In this document: positions 22,401-34,279 of the stretch, piece by piece
Numbering within the stretch: position 1 is the stretch's first letter
How the letters are laid out: each line of letters begins with the position of its first letter
Assembly: GCA_047495785.1 (NCBI GenBank)
Contig: JBLDXI010000003.1
Span: 3,100,001 to 3,164,000 of the forward strand
DNA from: Lepidodermella squamata
Lineage: Eukaryota; Gastrotricha
DNA length: 64,000 nucleotides
Direction: 5' to 3'
Translations under genes and position numbers: made by a program
The notes under the pieces: model-generated
What the model saw: the letters and a program-made list of their open reading frames with translations, nothing else
Database searches by the model: none
Told to the model about the DNA's origin: nothing

Positions 22401-25400
22401 TTCGACCAGTCGTTTCCGTTGCAAAACATCTCATTTCTCCCGCCCTGGAAAACGAAACCCGCCTCGCATGAGTAAATAACGCTGTCACCCTTCGTTGGCT
22501 GCTGATTTGTCTCGAGATCGAAGGTCGCCGATAACACGAACCCATGCTCGATCTTCGGCGGCTTCGGGCAGTTTTCATTCGCTATCCTGCCGATTAGCCT
22601 ATCCATTAAGGTCGATTTCGTCAGAACGCAGTCGACCTTATCCTGCCAACGGCCATTTTCTTGACACCGTAATTGCTGGACCCTTGTCATGCCGCTGCTC
22701 AGGCTATAACCATCGAGGCAAGTGTAAGAAACAGTTGAACCAGCAACGCTGTTTCTAACAAATGACTGATCGGTGATTCGAGAATTAGCGACTCTGGGTG
22801 GCTCGCCGCAACCTGGGACACAGGCTGATAACGCCGACCAGCGGCCTGTTGCAGCCTCGCAGACTGTTGTAGTCACCGGGCCATCGAACGCGAAACCTGA
22901 GTCGCATTCGTAGCGAACATAATCACCAGCCCGGCCGTCTAGAACTGTTTGAGCAGGCCGGCCGTTAGCAATTCGAGGCGTCTCGCCGCAAGTTCCAACT
23001 CTACTGCACTTCAGGCCCTCCTTAGGCTGCCATTCAGTCCCACTGCAGCGTATTGTGATTGATTTGCCTTGGTTGCTGGCGTAGCCGCTTCGGCATGTCA
23101 GGATGATGACGTCACCATCGCGCCCGTTCGAGCCATCTGTGAACGACTTGTAGGTGACCTCGGCGTTTTCAACAGCGGGAGGAGCGGCGCATTCTGGGGC
23201 GCATCGTTTATCGCCGGGTTCGCATTTATTCGGCACCGCAACTTCCTTACACTGCCGCTCAAAGACAACTAAATGAAAAAAACCACAAATTAATTCCTAC
23301 ATGAGGTCTAAAATTTTTAAAATTATGATAATAAAACTTGAAAAAAATTTAAATTAAATTAAAAAATGAAATTTCGACATTTCAAAAATTTTAAAATTTT
23401 AAAAGTTTCAAATATTTCAATAATTCAACAATTTCAAATTTGCAAAGTATTTTTCCCTCCTATATGATTTTTCGATTTTCGATTTTAGCAGCATCAATCC
23501 TATTAAAATCAGTTCACCAGCCGGCAAGGCCAGCATTCGTTTGAATATTCAAAATTCAGGGATATTACGGACAAAAATTCAACTGACGTTGAGGTTCGCG
23601 CCTTGGCCTAGTTGGGTCGGATGGATCGCATTGCAAGGCTTTGTCCCGAAATATCCATTGAGTGCCATTGCATCTTATCGATATGGTTAAACTCCTCGGG
23701 CTCTGGCATACGAAATTCACAATATCACCTTCACGCCCGTTTTCACCCTCAAAGGTTCTGAAGTCGATAGAGGCGTTATCAATGGTCGGCGGTGGCCCGC
23801 AAGCGATACATTTCTTCTCAGTAGGTTCAGTGCATTTTTCTGGTATTTCGCATTTTCTGACGTAAGGATCTGAAGAAAAAAATTAAAAAATAAAATATAT
23901 AATTATTTTAGACTAATTAAAAAATTAATAAAATTAAAAAAGACCCACATTGATTTGATTTTGACGGCACAGATGGCAAGCAAACAGGTAGTTCACTCGG
24001 CCATTTCCCATCTTGGCCACACGTGACCTCCATAGGGACATATCGCCTCGGGTTGTAGCCACGGTCGCAAAAGTACCGAACAATGCTCCCCGGTCTCGAA
24101 TCTGCGTTAGCAAAGCTCTGATAGTCAATCTGGGCGTTCTCAACCTTTGGCGCCGCCCCACAACTCGGTCCTAAAATATCAATAATTCAAAACATATTTT
24201 TTTCCGAAATTTCAAAAAATTACGGAGTGTTCTGTCCGGCCTAGGGCCTGTTGCTCCAGCCTCCGTGCAGGAAGGAATTGGCGTGCTCCACTGTCCGTTT
24301 GTTGCGCAAGTTGTCTTGTCATTTTCAGTGTCCAATTCGTAGCCGTTCTTGCATCGATACGTCACGGTTGACCCGACCTCGCTCATCGAGCCGGTAAATG
24401 AGGCCTGCGCATCGGCATTAGCCACCGTAGGCGCCGCTCCACATCGAATTACCGACATTATTACTGAAAAAATGGAATAAATTTTTTTTTTCAAATTATT
24501 TTGTTAATTTTACCGGGCGATAGAGAGCAACGGGGTAGCAAGCAATTGTCAGGCCATTGACCGTTTGGTCCGCAGGTGATGATCTTTTGACCGAATGGGT
24601 ATGCGATGTAATAGCCAGCGTCGCATTTGTAGGTCACTGTTGATCCAGGTATGCTCTCGTCATCGTTGAATGATGCGGTATCGACGGATCCGTGATCAAT
24701 TTTAGGCGGGGCACCGCAAGATACTAATTTTAGAATCATCGGTAAATTTAGCGAATGAACAAATAAATAGTCCGTTGAGGATATACCTACGCACGGCGAA
24801 AGCGGTGACCATTTCTCAGCCATACCGTTGCATACTGAAATTCTGGCTGTTCCATTAAATCGAAATCCGCTAAAAAATGGTAAAAATAATTATAATTGAA
24901 AAATAAATTAATTTCATAGTATAAATTTTATACAATTTTAATTTTAAAATATTAGGACAAGTGGAATATTGAATTATTTTTTTTTATTTGTTAATTATTT
25001 GTTAAACCTTTCATTAACATTGTATTAAAGCTACAACGCTTAATTAGCGCTTTGAGGGGTAATTTTACTTCGGCCTGCAGAGCCCTTATCGATTATTACT
25101 ATCGATTTTACAAATCAGTGATTTTTCCGTTATCAGAAGTTTTGAAAGCCAAGATTGAAAATATTTCTAACTACAGTGAAAGTTGTTTAAACCGGACCGG
25201 TCTAAACCGGACGATTTCGGGTGGCTCGATCCGAAAGTGTGGACTTCACATTATAATTTTATTGTCTAAACCGGACTCTCTAAACCGGACTGGTGGTATA
25301 AACCGGACGGATTTGGGGCTCAAAGTCCGGGTTATGCAATAAAAAGGCCAATTTTCTATATAATTTTGAAGAAAGTGCCAGCCCCTGCCTGACAAGAGTA

Positions 25401-27087
25401 GCCTCAAAATTTCGAAAAAAATTCAACTTCCAAATTTTTGCGAATATAGCTGAATATGTTGATTATTTATATTAAAATTGTCGATTCCGTACTCAAAAAG
25501 TATTACTTAGCTTGTAAAACTTAAAAATTCCATGAATTTCACGTGCTATTTCCTATACCGGACTCAGTCCGGTTTAAAATAATTCGGACTTTCTCTAAAC
25601 CGGACGATTTTGCCTGGCACGACCTTAGTCCGGTTTAGACAACTTTCACTGTAGCTGATCTAAAACGAAGCTAAAATAAAGATCCTAGAGTTACGGACCA
25701 CAACCCTGGTTTAGACTTCGGTTTAGATCCTATTTCATATTGGATTGAGAGCAAGTTCACTTACGGATTGCAAGCGAATCTAACAATGTCTCCATCTCGA
25801 CTTTCATCCTGGGTTATAGCCGTTTCCAGAACACGTCCGTTGGCCGGTGGGGCGGGGATAGGGCCACACGACGCCATGTAACGACACCGCGGCATGGGTG
25901 ACCAAACTTTACCCAGACATCGGACGTAATCCTGCCCAACAATCTCGTACATTTCATCACATTCGAATTTAACAATCGCCCCGGCTTCGGGCCATTGATT
26001 GCGCGGGTATGATTGCGAAATAATTGTCCCATTCGATAAATCAGGCAGCGGAGGGCAGTGAGGGTAACCAGGCAAATCTAAATAAATTAAGGTAGATTTT
26101 TTTATTGTATAATTTACGAAATTCTTACTAGTGCAGTAAGGAAGGGTTGTCCAATGACCATCAGGCTGGCAGACAATATATCTGTTCTGGAGCATTGAAT
26201 AGCCCTCGTCACATTCGTACTCCAAAACCACCCCGGGTACAGCGTCCGATATCATACTCTTGCCCTCGCAGCTGGTTCTCGAGCCGCATTCTCGATTGAT
26301 AACCTTAGCGTTCGGAATGTTAGGAACAGGACCGCAAGATTTCTCCCGATCAAGCTTCGGCACTATCGAAACGAAAAACGCCGGCAGTCTGTAATGGACC
26401 TGGGCGTCAAGTTCGATAGCGAAATCGAGTTCCTGAACTTGATTGATTTCCCTAATCGCAAGATTGCCAACATAGGTCGGGTAATTTTTCGGGTCAGCCA
26501 TGCGTATCGAGTAAGGAATAAGCGTTTCCTTCTGCATAAACATCCGCGCGTCGTAGAAAATACCGAAACAGGTCGTATTTCCGACTCGAAGACTTGAAAA
26601 AAAATCAATTTCGAGAATTTTGAAATATTTATTGGGAAAATTATTTACGGAGCTTTCCAGCCTTCATTTGGCGGAATTGCGACTGTCTGCCATCCAACAG
26701 CTGTTGGCGTATCGACATTGATGCGGATGAAATTGACGAGCCGAAACGATCCGGGATGGGCATCGATATCCTCGAAAAAGCCAAGGTAAAGATGCTTCCT
26801 TGAGTTAGGCTCGAAATTGTAAAACGTTATCGAGCGGACAAGGCCCTCGCACGTGGGTCGCATCCATGAATAAATATTCAACAAAGACGAAAATTGGTCG
26901 AAATTTTGCTTGCTCAGAAAATTAACGTCGCCAGTTTGACATCCGGCTGGAAAAAATAATTGAAATATCAAAAAATGCCAATATTTTTTAATTTACCGTA
27001 GACTGATGTCTCGTTCCAAGCTTGAACAAAGCTAATCCTAAAACCGGTTAGCAATATAATGATAAGGGAAGTTATCAAGCTTCCCAT
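16468..27087 (-). CDS. Giant secreted sushi-vWA protein (2,700 residues)
   Basis: Twenty-one exons, all phases consistent: 26997-27087, 26649-26946, 26129-26592, 25765-26077, 24787-24869, 24514-24723, 24224-24463, 23949-24170, 23588-23869, 22384-23268, 22218-22332, 22088-22167, 21659-22033, 20222-21406, 19237-20049, 18666-19183, 18510-18615, 18262-18450, 17808-18206, 17566-17757, 16468-17510. ATG 27087 starts a signal peptide. Residues about 31-225 form an unrecognised domain shared with the gene at the left edge. About 29 sushi modules follow, interrupted at about 1287-1550 by an acidic Ser/Thr/Asn-rich linker. Residues about 2490-2700 are vWA-like (ISLVFIVD ... VRFIFVTTA ... IFAIGFGE), but the metal-site DxSxS reads DLLET. 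The splice 17566/17510 appears to be GC-AG. No membrane anchor is seen, so it is probably a secreted or matrix adhesion/recognition protein. AATAAA (minus) at 16335-16340. Confidence 0.85.
25174..25651. mobile_element. Tc1/mariner-like MITE in a sushi-gene intron
   Basis: 478 bp with inverted ends CAGTGAAAGTTGTYTAAACC at both sides, each flanked by TA (25172-25173 and 25652-25653). The interior repeats TAAACCGGAC in both orientations at least seven times. No coding capacity. CAGTG ends with TA target duplication are typical of Tc1/mariner. It lies inside the intron 24870-25764 of the giant sushi gene. Confidence 0.85.
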
Positions 27088-27155
27088 TTCTCGAATTTGC
27101 AATTAAGTTCCGCCGCACTAAAATGGCACCAATTTTTTCATGTTTATAACTCGAG

Positions 27156-27161
27156 TTTATA
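27156..27161 (-). promoter_or_regulatory. Putative TATA box for the giant sushi gene
   Basis: Minus-strand TATAAA 69-74 bp upstream of ATG 27087, with a second one at 27143-27148. Position only. Confidence 0.4.
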
Positions 27162-28446
27162 TGCCGAGAAATAACAAACTTTGTTTTTCGAGTTGTATTC
27201 CGCGTTGCCTAGTATCGCGTATTTATCATTGAAGTTATCATTGCTGGCTGCTTTGAAATTTCAAAAAACGTAACCACAACACTGCTGCGGTCGAAAAATA
27301 CCTAGCCGCCGCCTCCTTAAAGTGGGCGCAGCTTTTCTGAGCGCCGCACTATATGAAAACGTGCGCATGAATGCAAAATTAGCGGTCAAATATGTCGCCT
27401 TATTTATGTGTTTGTTCTTTTTATTCATTTATATCACTATTCACGTGCGATTATAACTCAAGTGCCATCCCTTGCCCCAAGCCAGGATACCGCGGGATGG
27501 CGTCATAATGACTCGCCGAGAATAGTAACAAATGGCGAGTTGCTTTTGATGTGCCGAAAAAACTGGCGTTCAGTTTTTCCGAGCGATGGCCAAGGCACGT
27601 GACTGACTTGGCGGAGATGCAAAAAGTTGGTTTTACGCCGTTTGTTTCTGGAAAGCGAGTCGTTATGGCGCCCACGACATAGATTTTACGAGCTTTTCAA
27701 GATTTCAAGGTGATAATGCTGGAAATAAACTCCGCAATTATTAGTTACCATGAAAGCAGATGTAGACTCAGACGTTCGTCAATCATTTGCCCTGAGTCAT
27801 AAGTCGAAACTACAGGATGATTGCTAATTACAATGTGTGAAATATTGGGATTAGCACGTCTTTGACAACATGTGCAGACTTACTATAAGATGATAACTGA
27901 TACCAAGTTGTTTGTCGTTTTTACCCTATTTTTATTTAGTGATTCTCGGAATCTTCGAGAAGTCACGAAATCGACCCAAAAAGAAGGTGAACATGAATTT
28001 TGCTGAAAACTAAAATTGTATTGAATGAGCTTCATCGATTCGGCAAAATTCGGAAAGCTAAGCCTTGATAGCTTAGCAAAATCTTCCGTCATAACAACAA
28101 TATTATGTGCCATCCAAGATTGTTCAAGCTTCCTTTATGCATCACAAAATTCAGGTCGGTTATTGTGTTAGTCGCGAAAGGATTGCGCTACATCCAATAT
28201 GCTCCCTTTCACGGAGCTGACCAAAAGTTTCTTTCAAAGCCTCGGAAAAACAAATAATAATAAATAATAATAAAGTAAGTTTGCTTAAAAGAAACTCATT
28301 AACCCCTTCGACATAAGAGTTTATAGCTAATTACCAAGAACGTTGATTTTCACTATGTTCTCTCATAGACTTCAGACAGCAGACATGCTTGGAAAACATC
28401 GTTAAAAAAGTTTATTATTAACTTGAAACACGACAAATAGCAAATA
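27162..28446. other. Intergenic, no gene recognised
   Basis: 1.3 kb between two minus-strand genes. Short open frames exist near 27451-27675 and 27883-28113 but show no signal peptide, domain or splice partners. Confidence 0.5.
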
Positions 28447-30867
28447 TTAGTCACTAATTCCGCCGCGAGCCAGATCGATTTTTAGATTAGATCGACAAAA
28501 TGCCCGCAAATGCTTGCACGAAGCTACAAAATCGGTGTTAGAAAATTGTTGGTAGAAAATTAGAACACTGCTAACGAAAGATAACAACAATATACTGATA
28601 GAAATGGTCAAATCAAGCATCAAACTGGACTTCGACATGAAGCTTACCGCAAGTGAAGCGAGGAATAAGCTGGCTGAGAAGAGAAAAGTCGACAAAAGAA
28701 ATTTCGCTTCTGAGTACAGTTTGAACCGTCGAGAATTTTTCAATAATAGTGAAAGCGCAGCACCGCCTAACAGGGAAATGCAGTTTAGGCCGATCAACCC
28801 TCCGATCCATTTCAGAGAATCACCCGAGTTGCATACAATGGATTTCTGGTAGATAACAGCATCGATGTCTTCGACGTAGTACTGACTATTCTCCCTTTCA
28901 TTCGACATAGCTCGTAATGGGTTGAAAATAAGCCAACAAATCCAGATGAAAAACCCAACTACTGTTATCAATAACGGGAATTTAAGCAAATGGCCTTCTT
29001 TCAGTCTGAATTTAGGGATTCCATTAGATTGATTCTTTTTTGCAACGACTCTTCGAAGAACGGAAGCGGCCGGTGTATTGGGTTTGGCATCTTGACAGAT
29101 TTTATCATTTGCCTTTCGTCTGTGAGGCAGTCCTTTCTTCCTAATTCGCACTGTCTTAAGGAATCGGAAAGCAGCATATTGGCGCATACATAATGCACTT
29201 GTATACGACGTCAAGCCGGTTACGATAAAGAAAACGCCAGCTTGACAAGTTGCATCTGTACGCAGAGTAGATGGCATTGTATTAAATACTACAGCTGCAA
29301 AGTTCAGAATGTAGCTGGATAGAAACATCGAATCCATCAGACTTCTCCTTCTAGGAAGATTTCGTCCAATTCGCTTCCATCCTATGAACCAGATTTGAAT
29401 GACCAATATTAACAGGGCTGCGAGAGATAGTCCGATGAAACTAGGAAGTTGAACACCTCCGTCGTGGACTATTTCCACCGCCGAATCCCGAGGGAATCGC
29501 AAAATGGGAGAAATTTCTTGTACCAAAAAAGAGCTCATATTCGTGACGTCAGTCTTATTGCCCGCTAATTGTACTCTGTACCTCGCATGTAAACTCCGAT
29601 TTCGATCCCACATTGCTACAAATTGCGCCTCAGAATCAAGCTCCAGGCGTTTTGAATACTGAAATGTGCCATGTCTAAGGTTGTTATATACCAACGTACT
29701 CGCACTTTTGTTCACAGCTTGCATTACAGATTCCCGATTCACAGTTTGGTAATCTCTGAGGCTCAAATTCTGGTGCGAAAGAAGTCTTTCAGCTTTGTCT
29801 AGGATCAAAACACTTTGTAAAGCAATGTCATAGCACAGATGCCGGAATTGAAGGTCGTTTGCTTTAGGATCCGCAACAGTAGAATACAGCCTTTCGAAGT
29901 CGGCGATAGTATGGCCTAATGCAGTTTGAACCGTCGGGTTGGGTACTAGAGCTTGATAAGGCGCTCCGATGAAATATGATATTCTCATTTGTTCATAAAA
30001 AATGGCTCGGGTGCAACCATCTGGAAGTCTCTCATCCGGTAGGAAACTTGGTTCGTTAAAAAGTGTCATTGGTAAAAGGAACCCATATTTAGAACCTGAG
30101 ATCCCAACAAGGTAGGCCTGGCATAAAAAACTAGGTAGCGAGTTGAACTCTCCGGAGTCGAACGTGAAAATTCGATAATCGTCTGATTTCAAAGTTTCCA
30201 AGATTTGTCGACTCGATTCGGCGATGCTTTCAAATGCTCCGATATCAATGCCTTCAGCAGACGCTTGTTCGTAGAACCTATTAGCCAACTCAAAGCCAAA
30301 ACCACTTCCATCCAAATAGACCAAGCTAGCAATCCTACGCCATTGCGCGACGCTTTTAATGAAACGAACTCTGGCAGTGATTGCTAGATCAACGGGGCTC
30401 CGGGTTCTGTAAAAATTCGGAAACATCTCACGGTTCGCAGTTTGAGAAGGGGATGTGCAACTCAGCCCTATAGTTACCATATGAAAATGAGCCACTGTTC
30501 TTCCCCAGTTTATGCATCCCGTGGTGTAGAGCGGTCCGAGGGACAAAGGCGAAGCATAGAGCCCTGGTTCTGTTGGAGCGTAATATTTCCTCAAGAACTC
30601 GATTCCTCGAAGGACAGACAGGGAAGAAACCGAGCCTTCATCCAACCACTCAACTTCCAAGTGATAGCCGGGTAGAAAGTCAGTCCTGTTGTTCACAATG
30701 TCGATGACCATTTTTTGCGTCGCCTGACAAGTTCGAAAAGTTATTGGCTCTGAACCGGTGAAGGGCAGCAACGACAAAATCTTCAGCCTGTTCAGCTGGG
30801 GCCTGTCACATTTTAATATCGCCACCAGGCAGGGAAGAAGGATTATGCTTAAGGTTACGCGCTTCAT
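28447..30867 (-). CDS. Class C GPCR, GABA-B-receptor-like, intronless (paralogue 1)
   Basis: A single open exon. I chose ATG 30867, which directly begins a signal peptide (MKRVTLSIILLPCLVAILKC), over an upstream in-frame codon; 806 residues. Residues about 25-450 form a Venus-flytrap ligand-binding region: LLPFTGSEPITFRTCQ, then SLGPLYTTGCINWGR, TIGLSC and FPNFYRTR, close in pattern to the GABA-B extracellular lobe. Seven hydrophobic helices follow from about residue 480 to 760, with a class C-like AAFRFLKTVRIR after helix 3. Expected to be a plasma-membrane receptor for a small ligand; identity of the ligand and G protein unknown. It is divergent to the paralogue at 31931, with a roughly 1-kb shared upstream region. 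Lack of introns contrasts with other genes here. Confidence 0.85.
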   Translation of the reverse strand: MKRVTLSIILLPCLVAILKCDRPQLNRLKILSLLPFTGSEPITFRTCQATQKMVIDIVNNRTDFLPGYHLEVEWLDEGSVSSLSVLRGIEFLRKYYAPTEPGLYASPLSLGPLYTTGCINWGRTVAHFHMVTIGLSCTSPSQTANREMFPNFYRTRSPVDLAITARVRFIKSVAQWRRIASLVYLDGSGFGFELANRFYEQASAEGIDIGAFESIAESSRQILETLKSDDYRIFTFDSGEFNSLPSFLCQAYLVGISGSKYGFLLPMTLFNEPSFLPDERLPDGCTRAIFYEQMRISYFIGAPYQALVPNPTVQTALGHTIADFERLYSTVADPKANDLQFRHLCYDIALQSVLILDKAERLLSHQNLSLRDYQTVNRESVMQAVNKSASTLVYNNLRHGTFQYSKRLELDSEAQFVAMWDRNRSLHARYRVQLAGNKTDVTNMSSFLVQEISPILRFPRDSAVEIVHDGGVQLPSFIGLSLAALLILVIQIWFIGWKRIGRNLPRRRSLMDSMFLSSYILNFAAVVFNTMPSTLRTDATCQAGVFFIVTGLTSYTSALCMRQYAAFRFLKTVRIRKKGLPHRRKANDKICQDAKPNTPAASVLRRVVAKKNQSNGIPKFRLKEGHLLKFPLLITVVGFFIWICWLIFNPLRAMSNERENSQYYVEDIDAVIYQKSIVCNSGDSLKWIGGLIGLNCISLLGGAALSLLLKNSRRFKLYSEAKFLLSTFLFSASLFLASLAVSFMSKSSLMLDLTISISILLLSFVSSVLIFYQQFSNTDFVASCKHLRAFCRSNLKIDLARGGISD

Positions 30868-31930
30868 AAACTTCGAAGATCTCTGAATGTCTCGAAATAT
30901 TGTCAAATGTGTTCGCGCTGGGCATGCAGGGAGGATCAAGTTTCAATGGTTGACGCACGGTACAGACGGCTGTCGATTAATTATCAGCAAGGTATCTCTG
31001 CAAGCGCGGTTTGTATGATTCAGTTGTGCCCATTTTTCCTCTTTCAAATTACTCTTACTTACCATAGATGTAAAAAAATTGATCAGGGCATTGCTAAGTG
31101 CACGCATTCAACAATGCAAGATCAAGACAGATGAAATTACCCGATTCCACATACGAGAACACTCCATGTAAATAGAGGTTGTCGAACGGCGTTCAACGAA
31201 AATTAGCTCGAGGACACAACGCAGCCCCCTGTAGGATGGCGGTGCCCCCTAGTTCGTCTCGAAGGACCAGGGGCTGGCGAGAGGAAGCGATGATTTCGCT
31301 TTTAGAGGCATCAAACTGCTGGCGCCAAAAGCAGCTATTAACGGCAGCTGCTTGCCGATATAATTGCCGAGGTTGTAGTTTCCTAATTTGATTGAGCCTA
31401 ATCCTTCCGTGAATTATATCGATTCAAGTGTCAGAAATGCGATTTGTTGACTCGAGTTTGCTAAACATTTTGGTGGTTATGGAACAAAGAAACAATTTTC
31501 GAATGCGCGACAGATTTACCGCTTTACCCCTTCCTCTCATTACAAAAGGACAGAATCTCCAGAACGTTCTGATTCACAACTGACTGATCTGACTGATTCA
31601 TAAGTTCTATATCTCGAGTTAGACAGTTATAGAAAGCGTCACTCAGAAGCTTATTTAGCAAGATGCGTCTTCGTCGTCATTAGCAAACCGTAGCTGCAAA
31701 TTATGTTGTTGCGATCTTATACTCTATGCGCAATGTGTGAATGAGCAGGAAATTAATGAGCTGAAACTAAGAGCGGAAAACTTGGTCCGTGAGACGTGCG
31801 ATTCAGTACTTCAGTAATCGACACGCAATCCACGCGATTTAACCCCCGCGCGAATCTGCACAGGAACGTTTCGCGATTTTTCCAACATTTCACGATATCT
31901 AAAAGGTATAACTTTGCAGCTTTGCAGCCG
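30868..31930. other. Shared upstream region of two divergent receptors
   Basis: About 1.06 kb between divergent ATGs of paralogues 1 and 2. No exon or repeat recognised. It probably contains both promoters; no convincing TATA box was found. Confidence 0.45.
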
Positions 31931-34279
31931 ATGAAGCGCGTAATAGGTTCAATTTTTCTGCTTTCAATCCTGGTACCGATAGCAAGATGTAACAATTCCC
32001 AGCCGTACAGGCTAAAGATTTTGTCATTGCTACCCTTCACTGGTTCGGAGCCAATAACCTTTCGAACGTGCCAGGCGACTCAAAAAATGGTCATCGACAT
32101 TGTGAACAACAGGACTGATATTCTACCCCGCTATCACTTGGAAGTTGAGTGGTTGGACGAGGGCTCGTTTTCCTCTCTGGCCGTGCAGCGAGGTATAGAT
32201 TTTCTGAGAAACTATTTCACCCCTTCTGAACCGATGCTCATCACGTCACCGTTATCTATTGGACCGCTCTACACTCCAGGCTGCATCAGCTGGGGAAGGA
32301 TTGCGGCTTACGCTGGGATGGTGACTATAGGGCTGAGTTGCACAGCCTCGTCTCTAACGGCGAATCGCAAGGTTTTTCCGAACTTTTATCGAACCCGAGG
32401 TCCGGTAGACCTGGCGATCCTTGCACGAGTCCGTTTCATCAAAAGTGTCACACCTTGGCGTAGAATCGCGCTTCTAGTCCACCTCGATAGTAGTGGATCA
32501 GGCTTTGAGTTGGCTAATAGATTCTACGAACTAGCATCTAATGAAGGCTTAGATATCGGAGCTTTTGAGAGCATATCTGAATCTTCTGGTCTACAAGTTA
32601 TGCGAAATCTGAAATCAGTGGATTTTCGAATTTTCACCTTTGACTCTGGGGATTTCAACTCGTTACCTAGATTTCTTTGTCAGGCCTATAACGCAGGTAT
32701 CACAGGACCGAAATATGCATTTGTAGTACCAACTATAATCTTCAACGAACCGACCTCCCTACCAGATGATAGCTTTTCGAAAGAATGTACAAGAGCTATT
32801 TATTACGAGCAAATGAAAATAACTTTTATCATCGGCGCGCCGTATCGAGCTCTTGTAACTATTCCAGAGTTACGCACTGCCTTGGGCCATACCACCGCTG
32901 ACTTTGAAAGACTGTATTCCGCGATTGCCGACGTGAAAGCAGCTGATTTTCAATTCCGTCATCTCTGCTATGACATCGCCCTGCAAAGCGTTTTAATTCT
33001 CGATAAAGCCGAGAAACTTCTTTCAGCCCGAAACTTGAGTCTAAGAGATTACCATACTGCAAGCAGGGAAATAGTTCTGCAAACTGTAAATACAAGCGCT
33101 GGTACCATCAGGTACCAAAATCTCAGACATGGAACATTTCAGTATTCTAATCGTCTTGAAATTGACACCGAAGCTCAATATGCCGCGATGTGGGACCAAA
33201 ATCATGGTTTACACGCCATGTATAGACTGCAACTACCTGCAAACTCGACGGACGTCACAAATATGAATTTCTTCGTGGTCCAAGAGATTTCACCAGTTCT
33301 TAGGTTCCCGCGAGATTCTTCGCTAGAGATCACCTATGATGGGGGTGTAAAAATGCCGGGTTTTATCACTTTCACCGTTGTAGCCTTCTTGGCAATAACC
33401 ATCCAATTGTGGCTCATAAGCTCGAAGCGGATCACACTCAAATTGGGTAGGGAAAGTGGGGTGGATACAACTTTTATAGCAAGCTATATTCTCATGTTGG
33501 CAGCTGCAATTATAAAGTCTTTGCCGTCGTCTTTGAGGACTGATGCGTCTTGCCAGGCTAGCACCTTTCTCATCATAACTGGCTTGGCAGGGTACTCGAG
33601 TGCTTTATGCATGCGCCAATATGCTGCTGTTCGATTCTTGAAGGCCATTCGAATAAGTACACCAGTGCCAAATTCAGGCTTTCACATAAGGGATCAACCA
33701 ACGCCCAACTCAGGTATTCTTCCTAAATTTCAATTGAAAGAAGGCCACTTGATCAAATACCCGATATTGCTAGCGTTAATTGGAGTTTTGTTCTGCATTT
33801 GTTGGCTTTTCACCGACCCATTACGAGCTGAGTTGAGTGAAAGAGAGAATAGCCAGGAGTACGTCGAAGATATCGATACTGTTATATACCATAAGTCCAT
33901 TGTTTGCGTCTCGGATGATTCTTGGAAATGGAGTGGAGGGATGATCGGCATCGTCTGTATTCCTCTCCTAGGTGGAGCGGCACTTTCGGTTTCATTAAAA
34001 ACGTCACAATGCTTCAAATTCTATCCCCAAGTGAAGGCTTTGTTTCGTGTGTATATTTTCACTTCTACCTTATTCCTCGCTTCAATTACGCTGACCTTCA
34101 TTTCGTTGTCCAGTTTGATGCTTGATTTGACTTTTTCTATTAGCTTATTGGTATTATCCTTTGGCAGTTGCGTTCAGATTTTCTATCAAAAATTGTCTAG
34201 CATAAAAGCTTCGTGTAAGTATGTGCGCGTATTTTTCTCAACGAGATTCTTCTCTGATTCACGAACAAGTAACCACTAG
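31931..34279 (+). CDS. Class C GPCR, GABA-B-receptor-like, intronless (paralogue 2)
   Basis: Single exon; ATG 31931 starts a signal peptide (MKRVIGSIFLLSILVPIARC); 782 residues. The frame is open upstream to 31796 but that extension is not signal-like. Venus-flytrap region with the same LPFTGSEPITFRTCQATQK block as its neighbours, then seven helices (first near GFITFTVVAFLAITIQLW). Conserved SALCMRQYAAVRFLKAIRI follows helix 3. Clearly a recent duplicate of 28447-30867 and 35578-37938, though more diverged than those two from each other. AATAAA-like signal near 34308. Role as for paralogue 1; different ligand preference is possible. Confidence 0.85.
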   Translation: MKRVIGSIFLLSILVPIARCNNSQPYRLKILSLLPFTGSEPITFRTCQATQKMVIDIVNNRTDILPRYHLEVEWLDEGSFSSLAVQRGIDFLRNYFTPSEPMLITSPLSIGPLYTPGCISWGRIAAYAGMVTIGLSCTASSLTANRKVFPNFYRTRGPVDLAILARVRFIKSVTPWRRIALLVHLDSSGSGFELANRFYELASNEGLDIGAFESISESSGLQVMRNLKSVDFRIFTFDSGDFNSLPRFLCQAYNAGITGPKYAFVVPTIIFNEPTSLPDDSFSKECTRAIYYEQMKITFIIGAPYRALVTIPELRTALGHTTADFERLYSAIADVKAADFQFRHLCYDIALQSVLILDKAEKLLSARNLSLRDYHTASREIVLQTVNTSAGTIRYQNLRHGTFQYSNRLEIDTEAQYAAMWDQNHGLHAMYRLQLPANSTDVTNMNFFVVQEISPVLRFPRDSSLEITYDGGVKMPGFITFTVVAFLAITIQLWLISSKRITLKLGRESGVDTTFIASYILMLAAAIIKSLPSSLRTDASCQASTFLIITGLAGYSSALCMRQYAAVRFLKAIRISTPVPNSGFHIRDQPTPNSGILPKFQLKEGHLIKYPILLALIGVLFCICWLFTDPLRAELSERENSQEYVEDIDTVIYHKSIVCVSDDSWKWSGGMIGIVCIPLLGGAALSVSLKTSQCFKFYPQVKALFRVYIFTSTLFLASITLTFISLSSLMLDLTFSISLLVLSFGSCVQIFYQKLSSIKASCKYVRVFFSTRFFSDSRTSNH

